This document shows positions 45,283 to 54,978 of a stretch of 64,000 bases of DNA, piece by piece (positions within the stretch are counted from its first letter, which is position 1; the number at the start of each line of letters is the position of its first letter). The stretch lies in the NCBI GenBank assembly GCA_902575835.1, contig CACGSX010000001.1, positions 229,405 through 293,404 of the forward strand, written 5' to 3'. The stretch is from an uncultured Pelagibacteraceae bacterium. Its GTDB lineage: Bacteria > Pseudomonadota > Alphaproteobacteria > Pelagibacterales > Pelagibacteraceae. Below the pieces are notes generated by a model. It was given only the letters and a program-made list of their open reading frames with translations, made no database searches and was not told the origin of the DNA. A program made the translations under genes and the position numbers.

Positions 45283-45313
45283 TTTATTAGTAAAAACAAG
45301 GTAATGGTAAATT

Positions 45314-46138
45314 ATGGACAACAAAAAAGTAGGTTTAAGTGACACAACAAAGACAAAAACTGAGCCAAAAACCTTTAGAAGGAACCCAATTATTGGAACA
45401 AAGTTTACAATTGCAATCTCAAGTGCAAAAGGAGGAGTGGGAAAGTCAACATTTGCCTCGAATCTTGCTTTGGCATTAAAAAAAATGGACTTAAATGTTG
45501 GTTTGCTTGATGCAGATATATATGGACCATCATTGCCAAAATTATTCTCTATAAATGAAAAGCCTGAAAGTGATGGGCAAAAATTAAAGCCAATTTTAAA
45601 ATATGGAATTCAATGTATGTCCATAGGATTTTTAACAGAAGAGCAAACACCAATGATTTGGCGGGGTCCAATGGTTATTTCTGCGATAAAAACTTTTACA
45701 CAAAAAGTTTTGTGGGAGAATTTAGATTTTTTAATTGTTGATATGCCGCCAGGAACTGGAGATACGCAATTGACTTTTGCGCAAGAAATTAACCTAGATG
45801 GAGTAATTATTATATCAACACCGCAAGAAATAGCCTTACAGGATGTAAAACGTGGAATAAGGATGTTTGATAAACTTAAAGTAAAAATATTAGGACTTAT
45901 AGATAATATGAGTCATTTCGTTGGAGATGATGGAAAAAAATATGCAATATTCGGTGAAGGTGGCGTAAAAAAGACTGCTGAAGAATTTAAAAAAGATTTT
46001 ATGGGAGAAATACCAATTGATCCTGAAGTTGGAAAGCAAGGAGATTTGGGTTCACCAATAGTAGAAAGCAAGCCAGACCATGAGATATCAAAAATATATT
46101 TTAAGTTTGCCGAAAAAATTAAATCAATTTATTTTTAA
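45314..46138 (+). CDS. mrp: Mrp/NBP35-family iron-sulfur carrier ATPase
   Basis: A 274-residue P-loop ATPase. A deviant Walker [20 protein letters not shown], then [48 protein letters not shown] and [20 protein letters not shown] match Mrp/ApbC. The usual N-terminal DUF59 domain is missing: only ~28 residues precede the P-loop region. The usual CxxC motif near the C-terminus is also not visible (the NMSHF segment has no CPxC). Mrp proteins carry Fe-S clusters, so lack of these Cys raises doubt about cluster binding here. It converges on thyX with a 20-base overlap. Confidence 0.9.
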   Translation: MDNKKVGLSDTTKTKTEPKTFRRNPIIGTKFTIAISSAKGGVGKSTFASNLALALKKMDLNVGLLDADIYGPSLPKLFSINEKPESDGQKLKPILKYGIQCMSIGFLTEEQTPMIWRGPMVISAIKTFTQKVLWENLDFLIVDMPPGTGDTQLTFAQEINLDGVIIISTPQEIALQDVKRGIRMFDKLKVKILGLIDNMSHFVGDDGKKYAIFGEGGVKKTAEEFKKDFMGEIPIDPEVGKQGDLGSPIVESKPDHEISKIYFKFAEKIKSIYF

Positions 46139-47066
46139 GATCAAAAGCTTCCATAAGTTCGTTCCATTCTCTTTTAGATAAACCTGTGTCATCGATAGAA
46201 ACATTTTCACCTTTTATAAGTTTTTGAATAATAATTTTTCCTTTTGCAGAAACTTCTGTTCCACCAACCCTATAATCCATAAAAGCTTCATAAGTTATTG
46301 GTACCCATTTTTTAACAGTATCAAGCATAGCATCAGCATAAGCTCTAATCTCGTACTGAGCATGATGATCTGCTCTGAGCCTCAAAAAATTCATCAGATT
46401 TAATAAATCTGTTTTCCAATACCATTGAGTATAAGTATTTAACGTTAAGTTCATTCTGGCAAGCTCTCTTGCTAAACCTACAGCATTTTCATCTATAGTT
46501 GATCCATCATATCTTTCATTAAGCATAGTTTCATAATTATTATAAGTTTGTTCAGCATCTCCTTTTAATAAATTCAAAACTTTTTTTGCTTTTTCTCCAT
46601 CTAAAATATCCCCTCTACCTTGTCTATTACTCTGTGATTGAGCGGCAAGATGTTGCGGCTCTGGTAGATAAAATTCTTTATCTAAAATCGAGTATCTTGC
46701 AGAATATTCATTTACATTTGCTGTTCTATGTCTAATCCATTGTCTTGCTATAAATATAGGTAGCTTTACATGATATTTTATTTCACACATTTCAAAAGGA
46801 GTGCTGTGCCAATGTCTCATCAAGTATTTTATTAAACCAGCATCTGTTGAAACTTTTTTTGTGCCTTTTCCATAAGAAACTCTAGCTGATTGAACCACGG
46901 AGGTATCATCACCCATATAGTCAACAACTCTTATAAAACCGTGGTCTAATATTGGAATTGCATTGTATAGAATTTTTTCAAGTTCTGGGGCTGTTACTCT
47001 TTTTGTTGAATTTTGCTGAGATTGCTGGTCTTTTATTTCTTTTATTTGTCCGTCAGTTAACTTCAT
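46119..47066 (-). CDS. thyX: Flavin-dependent thymidylate synthase ThyX
   Basis: A 315-residue enzyme with the ThyX signature [15 protein letters not shown] (RHRx7S). Additional family segments are [51 protein letters not shown] and the N-terminal [19 protein letters not shown]. It makes dTMP with FAD and methylene-THF, avoiding DHF formation and thus the need for a ThyA/DHFR pair. It overlaps the convergent mrp end by 20 bases. The tmRNA gene diverges upstream. Confidence 0.96.
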   Translation of the reverse strand: MKLTDGQIKEIKDQQSQQNSTKRVTAPELEKILYNAIPILDHGFIRVVDYMGDDTSVVQSARVSYGKGTKKVSTDAGLIKYLMRHWHSTPFEMCEIKYHVKLPIFIARQWIRHRTANVNEYSARYSILDKEFYLPEPQHLAAQSQSNRQGRGDILDGEKAKKVLNLLKGDAEQTYNNYETMLNERYDGSTIDENAVGLARELARMNLTLNTYTQWYWKTDLLNLMNFLRLRADHHAQYEIRAYADAMLDTVKKWVPITYEAFMDYRVGGTEVSAKGKIIIQKLIKGENVSIDDTGLSKREWNELMEAFDLKNKLI

Positions 47067-47076
47067 GAATAATTTA

Positions 47077-47104
47077 TTGAATCTATTGAATTTGGTTTTA
47101 TATT
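47077..47104 (+). promoter_or_regulatory. Candidate promoter for the tmRNA gene
   Basis: TTGAAT (47077-47082) and TATATT (47099-47104) are 16 bases apart, and the next positions (47111 on) begin the hairpin that appears to start the tmRNA precursor. The spacing to that hairpin fits a start site near 47111. Confidence 0.45.
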
Positions 47105-47110
47105 ATTAAT

Positions 47111-47370
47111 GTTGGTTTTCCAACTATGACGATAAACGAATTTCGTAATAACCATTACGGACGTGGGGGCAGTACCCACCACCTCCACCATTTTCAACTT
47201 ATGGGGGTGAATTAGGATCGACGGATGACTAAAAGTTATTCTTTCGTTCGGTATTGTTCCGCCGTGAAGGGCTAATTTATAAATGCTAACGAAAGTTACG
47301 CACTTGCAGCTTAATTAATTTATTAATTAAGTTACGGGGTCCGGGGCACCTGGCAACAGAACGCCCCTCA
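47111..47370 (+). ncRNA. ssrA: Permuted two-piece transfer-messenger RNA (alphaproteobacterial type)
   Basis: The order of parts is reversed relative to ordinary tmRNA. The acceptor piece comes first (about 47111-47190), ending GTGGG-loop-CCCAC, CACCTCC and ACCA. After a 12-base intervening sequence the coding piece starts with GGGGGTG (47203), which pairs with CACCTCC to form a 7-bp acceptor stem whose third pair is G-U, the alanine identity element. The tag frame at 47285 encodes ANESYALAA. A terminal hairpin, GGGGC/GCCCC around a CTG-GCAA-CAG stem-loop (47343-47367), ends the coding piece. A GTTGG-TTTT-CCAAC hairpin (47111-47124) opens the precursor. Processing should remove the linker and leave two RNAs. 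It rescues stalled ribosomes. Exact 5' and 3' ends are estimates. Confidence 0.93.
47285..47314 (+). other. tmRNA proteolysis-tag reading frame
   Basis: GCT to TAA encodes the nine residues ANESYALAA and a stop. The ALAA ending is the ClpXP-type degradation signal also found in E. coli (ANDENYALAA). Resume codon GCT gives Ala, consistent with the charged alanine. At 9 residues it is short for an alphaproteobacterium, many of which have longer tags ending AVAA. Confidence 0.88.
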
Positions 47371-47385
47371 ATAAATATTTGTTTT

Positions 47386-47471
47386 TGGTGCGGTCAGAGA
47401 GAATCGAACTCTCATGGGCTAGGCCCACACGGCCCTCAACCGTGCCTGTCTACCAGTTTCAGCATGACCGC
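47386..47471 (-). tRNA. tRNA-Leu, anticodon GAG
   Basis: The minus strand reads GCGGTCA (acceptor) ... TGACCGC with discriminator A and an encoded CCA. The anticodon stem CACGG/CCGTG closes a seven-base loop TTGAGGG, giving anticodon GAG. A long variable arm (GGGCCTAGCCC region) and the TTCGATTC T-loop are typical of leucine tRNA. The anticodon reads CTC/CTT codons. It faces the tmRNA gene with about 15 bases between their 3' ends, so they are transcribed towards each other. Confidence 0.96.
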
Positions 47472-47529
47472 GTGTTATGCGGCAGAATAAATGAATGACA
47501 ATTCTATTTCAAGTTGATAAGTTTTTTTT

Positions 47530-48519
47530 ATGGAATTTACTAGTGAAATAAAAAAAGCAACAAGCTCAATTTACAACAAAGTATCAAAAAAAATTCCTGA
47601 GATAGAATGGGCTACACATGCGCCTTATATTTATAAAATTAATAAATTAAAAAAAGAGAAGAATGCAGTAATTCTTGCACACAATTATCAAACACCAGAA
47701 ATTTATCACGGCATTTCAGATTTTTCTGCAGATTCTTTAGCTTTAGCAGTAGAGGCTGCAAAAACAAAAGCAGATATAATTGTCATGTGTGGAGTTCATT
47801 TTATGGCTGAAACTGCAAAATTAATGAGTCCAGAAAAAAAAGTTTTATTACCAGATATGAAAGCAGGTTGTTCACTCTCTTCATCTATAACAGGCGATGA
47901 TGTTAGAAATCTCAAAAAAAAATACCCTGGCGTTCCAGTGGTTTCGTATGTAAATACATCTGCTGATGTGAAAGCTGAAACTGACGTTTGCTGTACATCT
48001 GCAAATGCAGTAAAAATTGTAGAGTCATTAGGAGTAAAAAAAGTAATATTTTTACCCGATGATTTTTTAGCTAAATATGTAGCATCGCAAACTGATATAG
48101 AAATTATTTCTTGGAAGGGAACTTGTGAAGTGCATGAACAATTCAATGATCAAGAAATTAATGATATTAGAAAAGCTAATCCAGGTATAAAAATAATAGC
48201 CCATCCAGAATGCCCACCTGATGTGATACAAGCGTCTGATTTTGCAGGTTCTACAAGTGGAATGATTAAATATGTGAGAGATAATCAACCAGAAAAAGTT
48301 ATGATGGTTACAGAATGCTCAATGAGCGATAATGTACAAATTGATAATCCAAATGTTGAATTTATTAGACCATGTAATCTTTGTCCTCATATGAAAAGAA
48401 TAACTTTGCCTAAAATATTAGATTGTTTAGAAAATGAAAATAATGAATTAATAATGGATAATGAGACAATCGAAAAAGCAAGAAAATCTGTAGAAAGAAT
48501 GGCAGAAATAGGCAGATAA
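47530..48519 (+). CDS. nadA: Quinolinate synthase
   Basis: A 329-residue NadA. Conserved parts are AVILAHNYQTPEIYHGISDFSADSL, CGVHFMAETAKLMSPEKKVLLPD, YVNTSADVKAETDVCCTSANAV, the Fe-S cysteine in WKGTCEVHEQF and later HPECPPDV and RPCNLCPHMKRITL. The three cluster Cys appear to be the CTS, ECP and CNLC ones. It condenses iminoaspartate with DHAP to quinolinate. nadC follows after 5 bases. No nadB lies here, so iminoaspartate must come from another locus or an aspartate dehydrogenase. Confidence 0.96.
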   Translation: MEFTSEIKKATSSIYNKVSKKIPEIEWATHAPYIYKINKLKKEKNAVILAHNYQTPEIYHGISDFSADSLALAVEAAKTKADIIVMCGVHFMAETAKLMSPEKKVLLPDMKAGCSLSSSITGDDVRNLKKKYPGVPVVSYVNTSADVKAETDVCCTSANAVKIVESLGVKKVIFLPDDFLAKYVASQTDIEIISWKGTCEVHEQFNDQEINDIRKANPGIKIIAHPECPPDVIQASDFAGSTSGMIKYVRDNQPEKVMMVTECSMSDNVQIDNPNVEFIRPCNLCPHMKRITLPKILDCLENENNELIMDNETIEKARKSVERMAEIGR

Positions 48520-48524
48520 AATCT

Positions 48525-49361
48525 GTGTCTAAAATTCAATTAAGTAAAAATTTTATTAAGTCATCATGTAAATTGGCTTTGAATGAGGACTTATATCCAT
48601 CAGGCGATATTACTTCAGAACTAATTGACAAAAATGTTAAAAAAAAAGTTAAAATGATATGTAACCAAAATGGTATTTTAGGTGGGATAGATTTTGCTAA
48701 AGAGACTTTTAGATTAGTAGATAAAAAAATAAATTTTAAAAATAAAAAAAAAGATGGATCTCGAATAAGAAAAGGCGAGGTAGTTGCGACTATTAATGGT
48801 AACCTAAAAAATATTCTAATCGGTGAGAGAGTAGCATTAAACTTTGTTTCTCATATTTCTGGAATAGCAACGAAAACAAATATGTTTGTAAAGATAGTTA
48901 GAAAAAAAACTAAAATATGCTGCACAAGAAAAACGATCCCAAATCTTAGGGTGATCCAAAAATATGCTGTAAAATTAGGTGGTGGAACAAACCACAGATT
49001 TAACTTAAGTGATGAATACTTAATAAAAGATAACCATATAAGTTCTGAAAAAAATTTTGAAAATTTAATTCAAAGAGCCATCAAAAAAAAGAGGGGAAAA
49101 AAAATTACAGTTGAGGTTGATAATTTATCTCAGTTAAAGAGAATATTGGGTCTGAAATTTGATAGGATTTTATTAGATAATATGAATTCAAAAAATTTAA
49201 AAAAAGCAGTCAAAATGTCTAAGAAACTTTATGAAACTGAAGCTTCAGGAAGAATTAATTTAGAGAATGTTAAAAATGTTTCCTCTACTGGTGTAGATAG
49301 GATTTCTATAGGATCTTTAACTCACTCAATTAATGCATTAGACTTAAAATTGGAAATCTAA
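48525..49361 (+). CDS. nadC: Nicotinate-nucleotide pyrophosphorylase (carboxylating)
   Basis: A 278-residue NadC starting at GTG 48525. Substrate motifs are NEDLYPSGDITSELI, GERVALNFVSHISGIATKT, CTRKTIPNLRVIQKYAVKLGGGTNHRFNLSDEYLIKDNH, EVDNLSQLKRIL and DRILLDNMNSKNLKKAV, ending with EASGRINLENVKNVSSTGVDRISIGSLTHS. It converts quinolinate and PRPP to nicotinate mononucleotide with release of CO2. It overlaps nothing and pairs with nadA as a two-gene operon. Confidence 0.96.
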   Translation: MSKIQLSKNFIKSSCKLALNEDLYPSGDITSELIDKNVKKKVKMICNQNGILGGIDFAKETFRLVDKKINFKNKKKDGSRIRKGEVVATINGNLKNILIGERVALNFVSHISGIATKTNMFVKIVRKKTKICCTRKTIPNLRVIQKYAVKLGGGTNHRFNLSDEYLIKDNHISSEKNFENLIQRAIKKKRGKKITVEVDNLSQLKRILGLKFDRILLDNMNSKNLKKAVKMSKKLYETEASGRINLENVKNVSSTGVDRISIGSLTHSINALDLKLEI

Positions 49362-49370
49362 GATTTAATT

Positions 49371-52028
49371 TTATTTTTTTAATTGAGCTTGAGCAGCAGC
49401 TAGTCTTGCAATAGGCACTCTATAAGGTGAACAGGATACATAATCTAAACCAGCACGTGCACAAAAGTCGATACTTTTCGGATCACCTCCATGTTCGCCA
49501 CATATACCAAGTTTGATTTTTTTGTTAATTTTTCTACCTTTTTTTGTTGCTATTTTTATCAAATCTCCAACTCCGTCGTCTATAGAAACAAATGGATCAA
49601 TATCAAAAATTTTATTATCAATATAATCATTTAAAAACTTACCACTATCATCTCTGCTAATGCCAAAAGTTGTTTGTGTTAAGTCATTTGTTCCAAAACT
49701 AAAGAATTCTGCATGTCTAGATATATCATCTGCTTTGATTGCTGCTCTTGGGAGCTCAATCATTGTACCCACTAAAAAATTTAGTTTTGTTTTAGTTTTG
49801 TTTTCAACTTCTTTTGCAACTCTAATTACTAAATCTTTCATTATTTTTATTTCTGCCTCAGTTGATACCAAAGGTATCATGATCTCAGGAATAATAGATT
49901 TTATCTTGAGTTTTTTACATTCAACTAAAGCATGGAAAATCGCTGTGCACTGCATCTCATATATTTCTGGGAATGATATACCTAATCTACAACCTCTATG
50001 ACCAAGCATTGGATTTTGTTCATGAAGTTCTGTTATTCTACCCTCTAATTCAGAACTTTTGATGTCTAAAGCATTTGCTACATCGCTAATTTCTTTTTGA
50101 TTTTTCGGTAAAAATTCATGAAGTGGTGGATCTAATAATCTAACTGTAACAGGTAGACCATTCATAATTTTAAAGATATCAATAAAATCCTTTTTTTGAA
50201 AAGGAAGTAGTTTCTTTAAAGCACTAGCCCTATCTTCTTTTGATTTTGATAAAATCATTTCTCTTACAGATAAAATTCTCTCTTCATCAAAAAACATATG
50301 TTCAGTTCTACAAAGACCTATTCCTTCAGCTCCAAATTCTCTAGCAGTTTTGCTATCAAGAGGTGTTTCAGAATTAGTTCTAATTTTTAGTTTTCTAAAT
50401 TTATCAGCCCAGCTCATAAGTTTAGAAAAATCTCCCGAAATTTCGGGTTTAACGGTTTTAACCTCTCCTTTTATAATTCTACCAGTTGATCCATCAATTG
50501 TAATTAAATCGCCTTCTTTAATATGATTATTTTTTGTTTTAAAAATTTTATTTTGGTAATCTATTTCTATTTCGCTTGAGCCAGATACACAAGGTCTACC
50601 CATTCCTCTTGCAACTACTGCCGCATGACTAGTCATTCCACCTCTTGCTGTAAGAATTCCTTTGGCAGCATGCATTCCATGAATATCTTCAGGTGATGTT
50701 TCTACTCTTACTAGGATTGTATTTTGCATCATTCCATTTAATCTTTCTGCTTCATCAGATGTAAAAACTACTTTTCCACTAGCTGCTCCTGGCGAAGCTG
50801 GGAGGCCTTTGGCTATTACTTCTAGATTTGCTGTTTCATCTAAAGTTGGATGAAGCAGAGTATCTAATGAATTTGGCTGTACTCTGAGCACTGCCTCTTT
50901 TTTTGTGATAAGTTTTTCTCTTTCCATGTCAACGGCTATTTTTACTGATGATTTTGCAGTTCTTTTTCCAGATCTTGTTTGCAACATCCACAACTTATTA
51001 TTTTCAACTGTGAACTCAACATCCTGCATATCTTTATAATATTTCTCCAGCTTTATAAGAATATTTTTTAGATTTTTGTAAACTCTAGGCATAGACTCTT
51101 CCATTGAAAGAAGTGTTTCTTTTGCATCTTTTCTAGCTTTCTTAGTTATATGTTGGGGTGTCCTTGTCCCTGCAACAACATCTTCTCCTTGAGCATTTAT
51201 TAAATATTCGCCATAGATTTCATTGATTCCATTGGATGGATTACGTGTAAACACAACACCTGTCGCACAATCAACACCCATATTACCAAAAACCATGGAC
51301 TGAACATTTACTGCAGTTCCCCACTCTGAAGGGATATGATTTAATTTTCTATAAACCTTTGCTCTGTTACTTTCCCATGACAAAAAGACTGCACTAATTG
51401 CACCTAGTAATTGTTCATTAATATTTTGAGGAAAATTTTTTTTTGTCTTTTCTTTTACAATATTTTTAAAGTCTTTAATCAATCCATCCCAATCATCTTC
51501 ATCCAAATCAGTGTCTAGCAGAACACCTTTTGTAAGTTTGTAATTTTCAATTAATTCTTCAAAATTATAACTTTCAACACCCATAACAACATTTGCATAC
51601 ATTTGTATAAATCTTCTATAACTATCTTTTGCAAATCTCATATTTGATGTTTTATTTGCTAAAGCAATTACAGTTTTGTCATTTAGTCCAAGATTTAAAA
51701 TAGTATCCATCATTCCTGGCATGGATACTCGCGCGCCAGATCTTACAGATAACAACAAAGGATTTTTCAAATCTCCAAATTTTTTACCAGAATCTTTTTC
51801 AATATTTTTTAATTCTTTATTTATTTCATTTATAATTTTAGGCTTTAATTTCTTTTTATTTTTATAAAATAAATCACAAACTTCAGTAGAAATCGTAAAT
51901 CCAGGTGGGACAGGTAAACCCATCCTTCCCATCTCTGATAAATTTGCACCTTTGCCTCCTAAAATATTTTTTGGGTTTTTTATTTTTTTTGTGTCTTTAG
52001 ATTTAAAATTAAAAACTAATTTCGGCAT
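49371..52028 (-). CDS. ppdK: Pyruvate, phosphate dikinase
   Basis: An 885-residue PPDK of standard length. The N-terminal ATP-grasp part has ILGGKGANLSEMGRMGLPVPPGFTI and SVRSGARVSMPGMMDTILNLGLND, the swivelling domain has catalytic His in GGMTSHAAVVARGMGRPCVSG, and the C-terminal PEP domain has GIGLCRTEHMFF, DPPLHEFLP and GICGEHGGDP with the catalytic Cys. It interconverts pyruvate and PEP using ATP and phosphate, so could be gluconeogenic or PPi-linked glycolytic. It is followed upstream by glyS with a 0-base gap (glyS stop at 52029), suggesting co-transcription with glyQ-glyS. Confidence 0.97.
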   Translation of the reverse strand: MPKLVFNFKSKDTKKIKNPKNILGGKGANLSEMGRMGLPVPPGFTISTEVCDLFYKNKKKLKPKIINEINKELKNIEKDSGKKFGDLKNPLLLSVRSGARVSMPGMMDTILNLGLNDKTVIALANKTSNMRFAKDSYRRFIQMYANVVMGVESYNFEELIENYKLTKGVLLDTDLDEDDWDGLIKDFKNIVKEKTKKNFPQNINEQLLGAISAVFLSWESNRAKVYRKLNHIPSEWGTAVNVQSMVFGNMGVDCATGVVFTRNPSNGINEIYGEYLINAQGEDVVAGTRTPQHITKKARKDAKETLLSMEESMPRVYKNLKNILIKLEKYYKDMQDVEFTVENNKLWMLQTRSGKRTAKSSVKIAVDMEREKLITKKEAVLRVQPNSLDTLLHPTLDETANLEVIAKGLPASPGAASGKVVFTSDEAERLNGMMQNTILVRVETSPEDIHGMHAAKGILTARGGMTSHAAVVARGMGRPCVSGSSEIEIDYQNKIFKTKNNHIKEGDLITIDGSTGRIIKGEVKTVKPEISGDFSKLMSWADKFRKLKIRTNSETPLDSKTAREFGAEGIGLCRTEHMFFDEERILSVREMILSKSKEDRASALKKLLPFQKKDFIDIFKIMNGLPVTVRLLDPPLHEFLPKNQKEISDVANALDIKSSELEGRITELHEQNPMLGHRGCRLGISFPEIYEMQCTAIFHALVECKKLKIKSIIPEIMIPLVSTEAEIKIMKDLVIRVAKEVENKTKTKLNFLVGTMIELPRAAIKADDISRHAEFFSFGTNDLTQTTFGISRDDSGKFLNDYIDNKIFDIDPFVSIDDGVGDLIKIATKKGRKINKKIKLGICGEHGGDPKSIDFCARAGLDYVSCSPYRVPIARLAAAQAQLKK

Positions 52029-54092
52029 TTACGCTTCTATTTTTGAAAAGTTAAAATAATTATCGAAGCTTTTACACAACATTTTTAAAAGTTCTAGTCT
52101 ATTTTTTTTAATTAATTCTTCTTGATCATTAACTATTACATTATCAAAAAACTCATTTACCTCTATTTTGGCACTTGAGAGTATTTTGAGACTTTCATCA
52201 TAATCCTCGTCTCTAACTATACTTGAAAAATACTTTCTTATAGCATGTATTTTTTTATAAAGATTTTTTTCATAATCATTTTTAAAGAGACTTGGATCGG
52301 CAGAACCAACAATTTCTAGTTTTGATTTACTTTCGCTGTTTAAAATGTTTGCAGATCTTTTATAAATTGCAATAACATCAAGACCAAAATCTTTTTTAAT
52401 ATTTTTATTCAAATTTAATGATTTGTTAAAAATTTTTAGTAAATCATCTATTCCATAAGAATTAGTGGAGCATTCAATAATATCCGACCTAATATTTTTT
52501 TCTTTTAAATAATTTTTTAGTCTATCTATAATAAAATCTCCCAATTCATCATTTATCAATTTTGAGTCAAAAGAGTAATTTTGTTCTTTGTATAAATTTA
52601 TTGAATAATTTATTAGATCTTTTAATTTTATTTTTTTTTGATTTTCAATTATTAACCTTAATATACTAATTGCCGTTCTTCTTAAGGCATAAGGATCTTT
52701 TGAACTAGTTGGTTTGAGATTAATTCCAAAAAATCCAACTAAAGAGTCTATTTTGTCACTTAACGATAATGCTATGCTGTATAGTTTTTTTGGAACTTTA
52801 CTATCAATGCCACTTGGTAAGTAATGCTCTGAAACAGCTAAACTTATTTCTTCGTCAAAACCTTGCTCTCTTGCGAAATATCCACCCATCACGCCTTGTA
52901 ATTCGGGAAACTCTCCAACTAAATCCGACATCAAATCTACTTTGCAAATTGAGGAGGCAATTTCTATCTTTTCTTTACTTATTAAAAGTTCATCTGATAT
53001 TATTCCGCTAAGTTTTCTTACTCTTTGTATTTTATCAAAATAACTTCCCAACCCTTTAAAATAATTAATTTGCTTCAATCTAGACACCTGTTTAACTAAA
53101 TTTTGAGACTTATTTCTATTCCAAAAAAATTCTGCATCTGACAACCTTGCATCTACAACATTTTGATTTCCTAATTTAACTAATCCCTTTTTGTCCTTGC
53201 AATCTGCTACAACTATAAAATTATTTGTTATTTTGTTTTTGCTATCAAATGTAGGAAAATATTTTTGGTGATGCTGCATTGTTATAATAAGTATTTCTTG
53301 TGGAATTTCTAAAAATTTCTTATTAAACTCACATACTAAAATTTTTGGTTTTTCAACAATATTTATTATTTCGTTTATAAGTTTTTCATTCAAGTTTATA
53401 TGAATTTTTTTTTGATTAGTTGCTTTATTTATTTCTTTAATTATAAATTCTTTCCTTTTATCTTGATCAATTGTTACTCCTTTTTGTTTAAAAAATTTTA
53501 TATAAGATTTAAAATCAAAAAAACTTTTTACTTTATCTTCTAGATCTTTATCTGTAAAAGTTTTATTTGAGCTCTGTAGATGATTTAATTTAAATTCAAT
53601 TATTTTTTTATCAAATAAAGCCAATATTGATTTTAATGGTCTTCCCCAATATAAATCATGATTGCCCCATTTCATTGATTTTTTCCATGAAATTTTTAAA
53701 AGTAAACTTGCAATACTTTCTTTTAATAAATCGTATGTTTTTATTTTTTGCGATGGTTTATTGTAGAAGTAGAATATGCCTTTTTCAGTGCTTTTTTTGA
53801 AAACTTTTTCTTTACTTATTTTATTGGATTTTAAAAATCCTTCCAAAGCCTTTTCTGGAGCATTTATATTAGGACCTCTAATTTCCTCTGCTTTTTTTAT
53901 TACATCTTTAGATATCTTATTTATATGAACAATGAGCCTATTTGGAGTTGAATAAGCGTTAATTTTACCTTTAACTATAATTTCATTATCATCAAAAAAT
54001 TTTTTAAAAATTTGTGTTAATTCATTTCTAGCATTGATTTGTAATCTAGAAGGTATTTCTTCACTAAATAATTCAAGGAAAAATTCAGACAT
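52029..54092 (-). CDS. glyS: Glycyl-tRNA synthetase beta subunit
   Basis: A 687-residue GlyS. The start MSEFFLELFSEEIPSRLQINA is diagnostic. Other family segments are EIRGPNINAPEKALEGFLKS, MRWG-like SMKWGNHDLYWGRPLKSILAL, ITMQHHQKYFPTFDSKN, LSDAEFFWNRNKSQNL, DLVGEFPELQGVMGGYFAREQGF and KDPYALRRTAISILRLI. Partner of the alpha subunit in an alpha2beta2 enzyme charging tRNA-Gly; the C-terminal DALR-like domain binds the anticodon. It follows glyQ by 1 base. Confidence 0.97.
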   Translation of the reverse strand: MSEFFLELFSEEIPSRLQINARNELTQIFKKFFDDNEIIVKGKINAYSTPNRLIVHINKISKDVIKKAEEIRGPNINAPEKALEGFLKSNKISKEKVFKKSTEKGIFYFYNKPSQKIKTYDLLKESIASLLLKISWKKSMKWGNHDLYWGRPLKSILALFDKKIIEFKLNHLQSSNKTFTDKDLEDKVKSFFDFKSYIKFFKQKGVTIDQDKRKEFIIKEINKATNQKKIHINLNEKLINEIINIVEKPKILVCEFNKKFLEIPQEILIITMQHHQKYFPTFDSKNKITNNFIVVADCKDKKGLVKLGNQNVVDARLSDAEFFWNRNKSQNLVKQVSRLKQINYFKGLGSYFDKIQRVRKLSGIISDELLISKEKIEIASSICKVDLMSDLVGEFPELQGVMGGYFAREQGFDEEISLAVSEHYLPSGIDSKVPKKLYSIALSLSDKIDSLVGFFGINLKPTSSKDPYALRRTAISILRLIIENQKKIKLKDLINYSINLYKEQNYSFDSKLINDELGDFIIDRLKNYLKEKNIRSDIIECSTNSYGIDDLLKIFNKSLNLNKNIKKDFGLDVIAIYKRSANILNSESKSKLEIVGSADPSLFKNDYEKNLYKKIHAIRKYFSSIVRDEDYDESLKILSSAKIEVNEFFDNVIVNDQEELIKKNRLELLKMLCKSFDNYFNFSKIEA

Positions 54093-54093
54093 T

Positions 54094-54978
54094 TTAATTT
54101 TGTGTTTCTACCCAAATTTTTCCAATTTCTCTTGTTAGATCTCTTATCCTTGCAATATATTCTGCTCTTTGAGCAACACTTATAACTCCTCTGGCATCTA
54201 AAATATTGAACACATGACTTGATTTTAAACATTGATCATATGCTGGAAGAGAAATTTTCTTTTCAATTAATGATTTTGCTTCTTCTTCGAGCATATCAAA
54301 AATTTTAAATAATTTATCTGTGTTTGCATACTCAAAATTATAGGCTGAAAATTCTTTTTCAGCTTGATGAAAAACATCTTTGTATAAAACTCCCTCATCA
54401 TTCCAAATTAAATCAAAAACATTTTTTTTACCTTGAATAAACATACATAATCTCTCTAAACCATAAGTAATTTCAACAGATATTGGATTGCATTCCATCC
54501 CTGCCATTTGTTGAAAATAAGTAAATTGAGTAACTTCCATACCATCACACCATACCTCCCATCCAAGACCAGCAGCACCTAAGGTTGGACTTTCCCAATC
54601 ATCCTCTACAAATCTGATATCGTGCTCTTCGTATTTAATACCTACTGATGAAAGGCTATTAAGATACATTCTTTTAATATCTTTTGGTGAAGGTTTTATT
54701 AGAACTTGAAATTGATAGTAGTGTTGTAGACGATTAGGATTTTCTCCATACCTTCCATCTGTTGGTCTTCTTGATGGTTGAACATAAGCTGTTTTCCATG
54801 GTTTAGAACCTAATGATCTTAGAGTTGTTGCTGGGTGAAATGTTCCTGCTCCAACTTCTAAATCATAAGGTTGTAAAATAATACAACCTTTTTTTGACCA
54901 GTGCTTTTGTAGATTTAAAATTGTATCCTGAAAAGAGATAAATGATTTTGGATTTTTTATTTTTTTTTTAGAAACCAT
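54094..54978 (-). CDS. glyQ: Glycyl-tRNA synthetase alpha subunit
   Basis: A 294-residue GlyQ of normal size. Family segments [93 protein letters not shown] and [12 protein letters not shown] are all present, covering the class II motifs that bind glycine and ATP. Its start overlaps the end of the S49 peptidase gene by 11 bases. The alpha/beta type is the normal bacterial form. Confidence 0.97.
   Translation of the reverse strand: MVSKKKIKNPKSFISFQDTILNLQKHWSKKGCIILQPYDLEVGAGTFHPATTLRSLGSKPWKTAYVQPSRRPTDGRYGENPNRLQHYYQFQVLIKPSPKDIKRMYLNSLSSVGIKYEEHDIRFVEDDWESPTLGAAGLGWEVWCDGMEVTQFTYFQQMAGMECNPISVEITYGLERLCMFIQGKKNVFDLIWNDEGVLYKDVFHQAEKEFSAYNFEYANTDKLFKIFDMLEEEAKSLIEKKISLPAYDQCLKSSHVFNILDARGVISVAQRAEYIARIRDLTREIGKIWVETQN

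Noticed and set aside
47285-47314. Short leader peptide gene
   Set aside because: The flanking acceptor stem pairing and permuted organisation show that it is the tmRNA tag frame.
47796-48146. Minus-strand 116-residue ORF inside nadA
   Set aside because: Antisense to conserved NadA motifs including the cluster Cys regions; no independent support.
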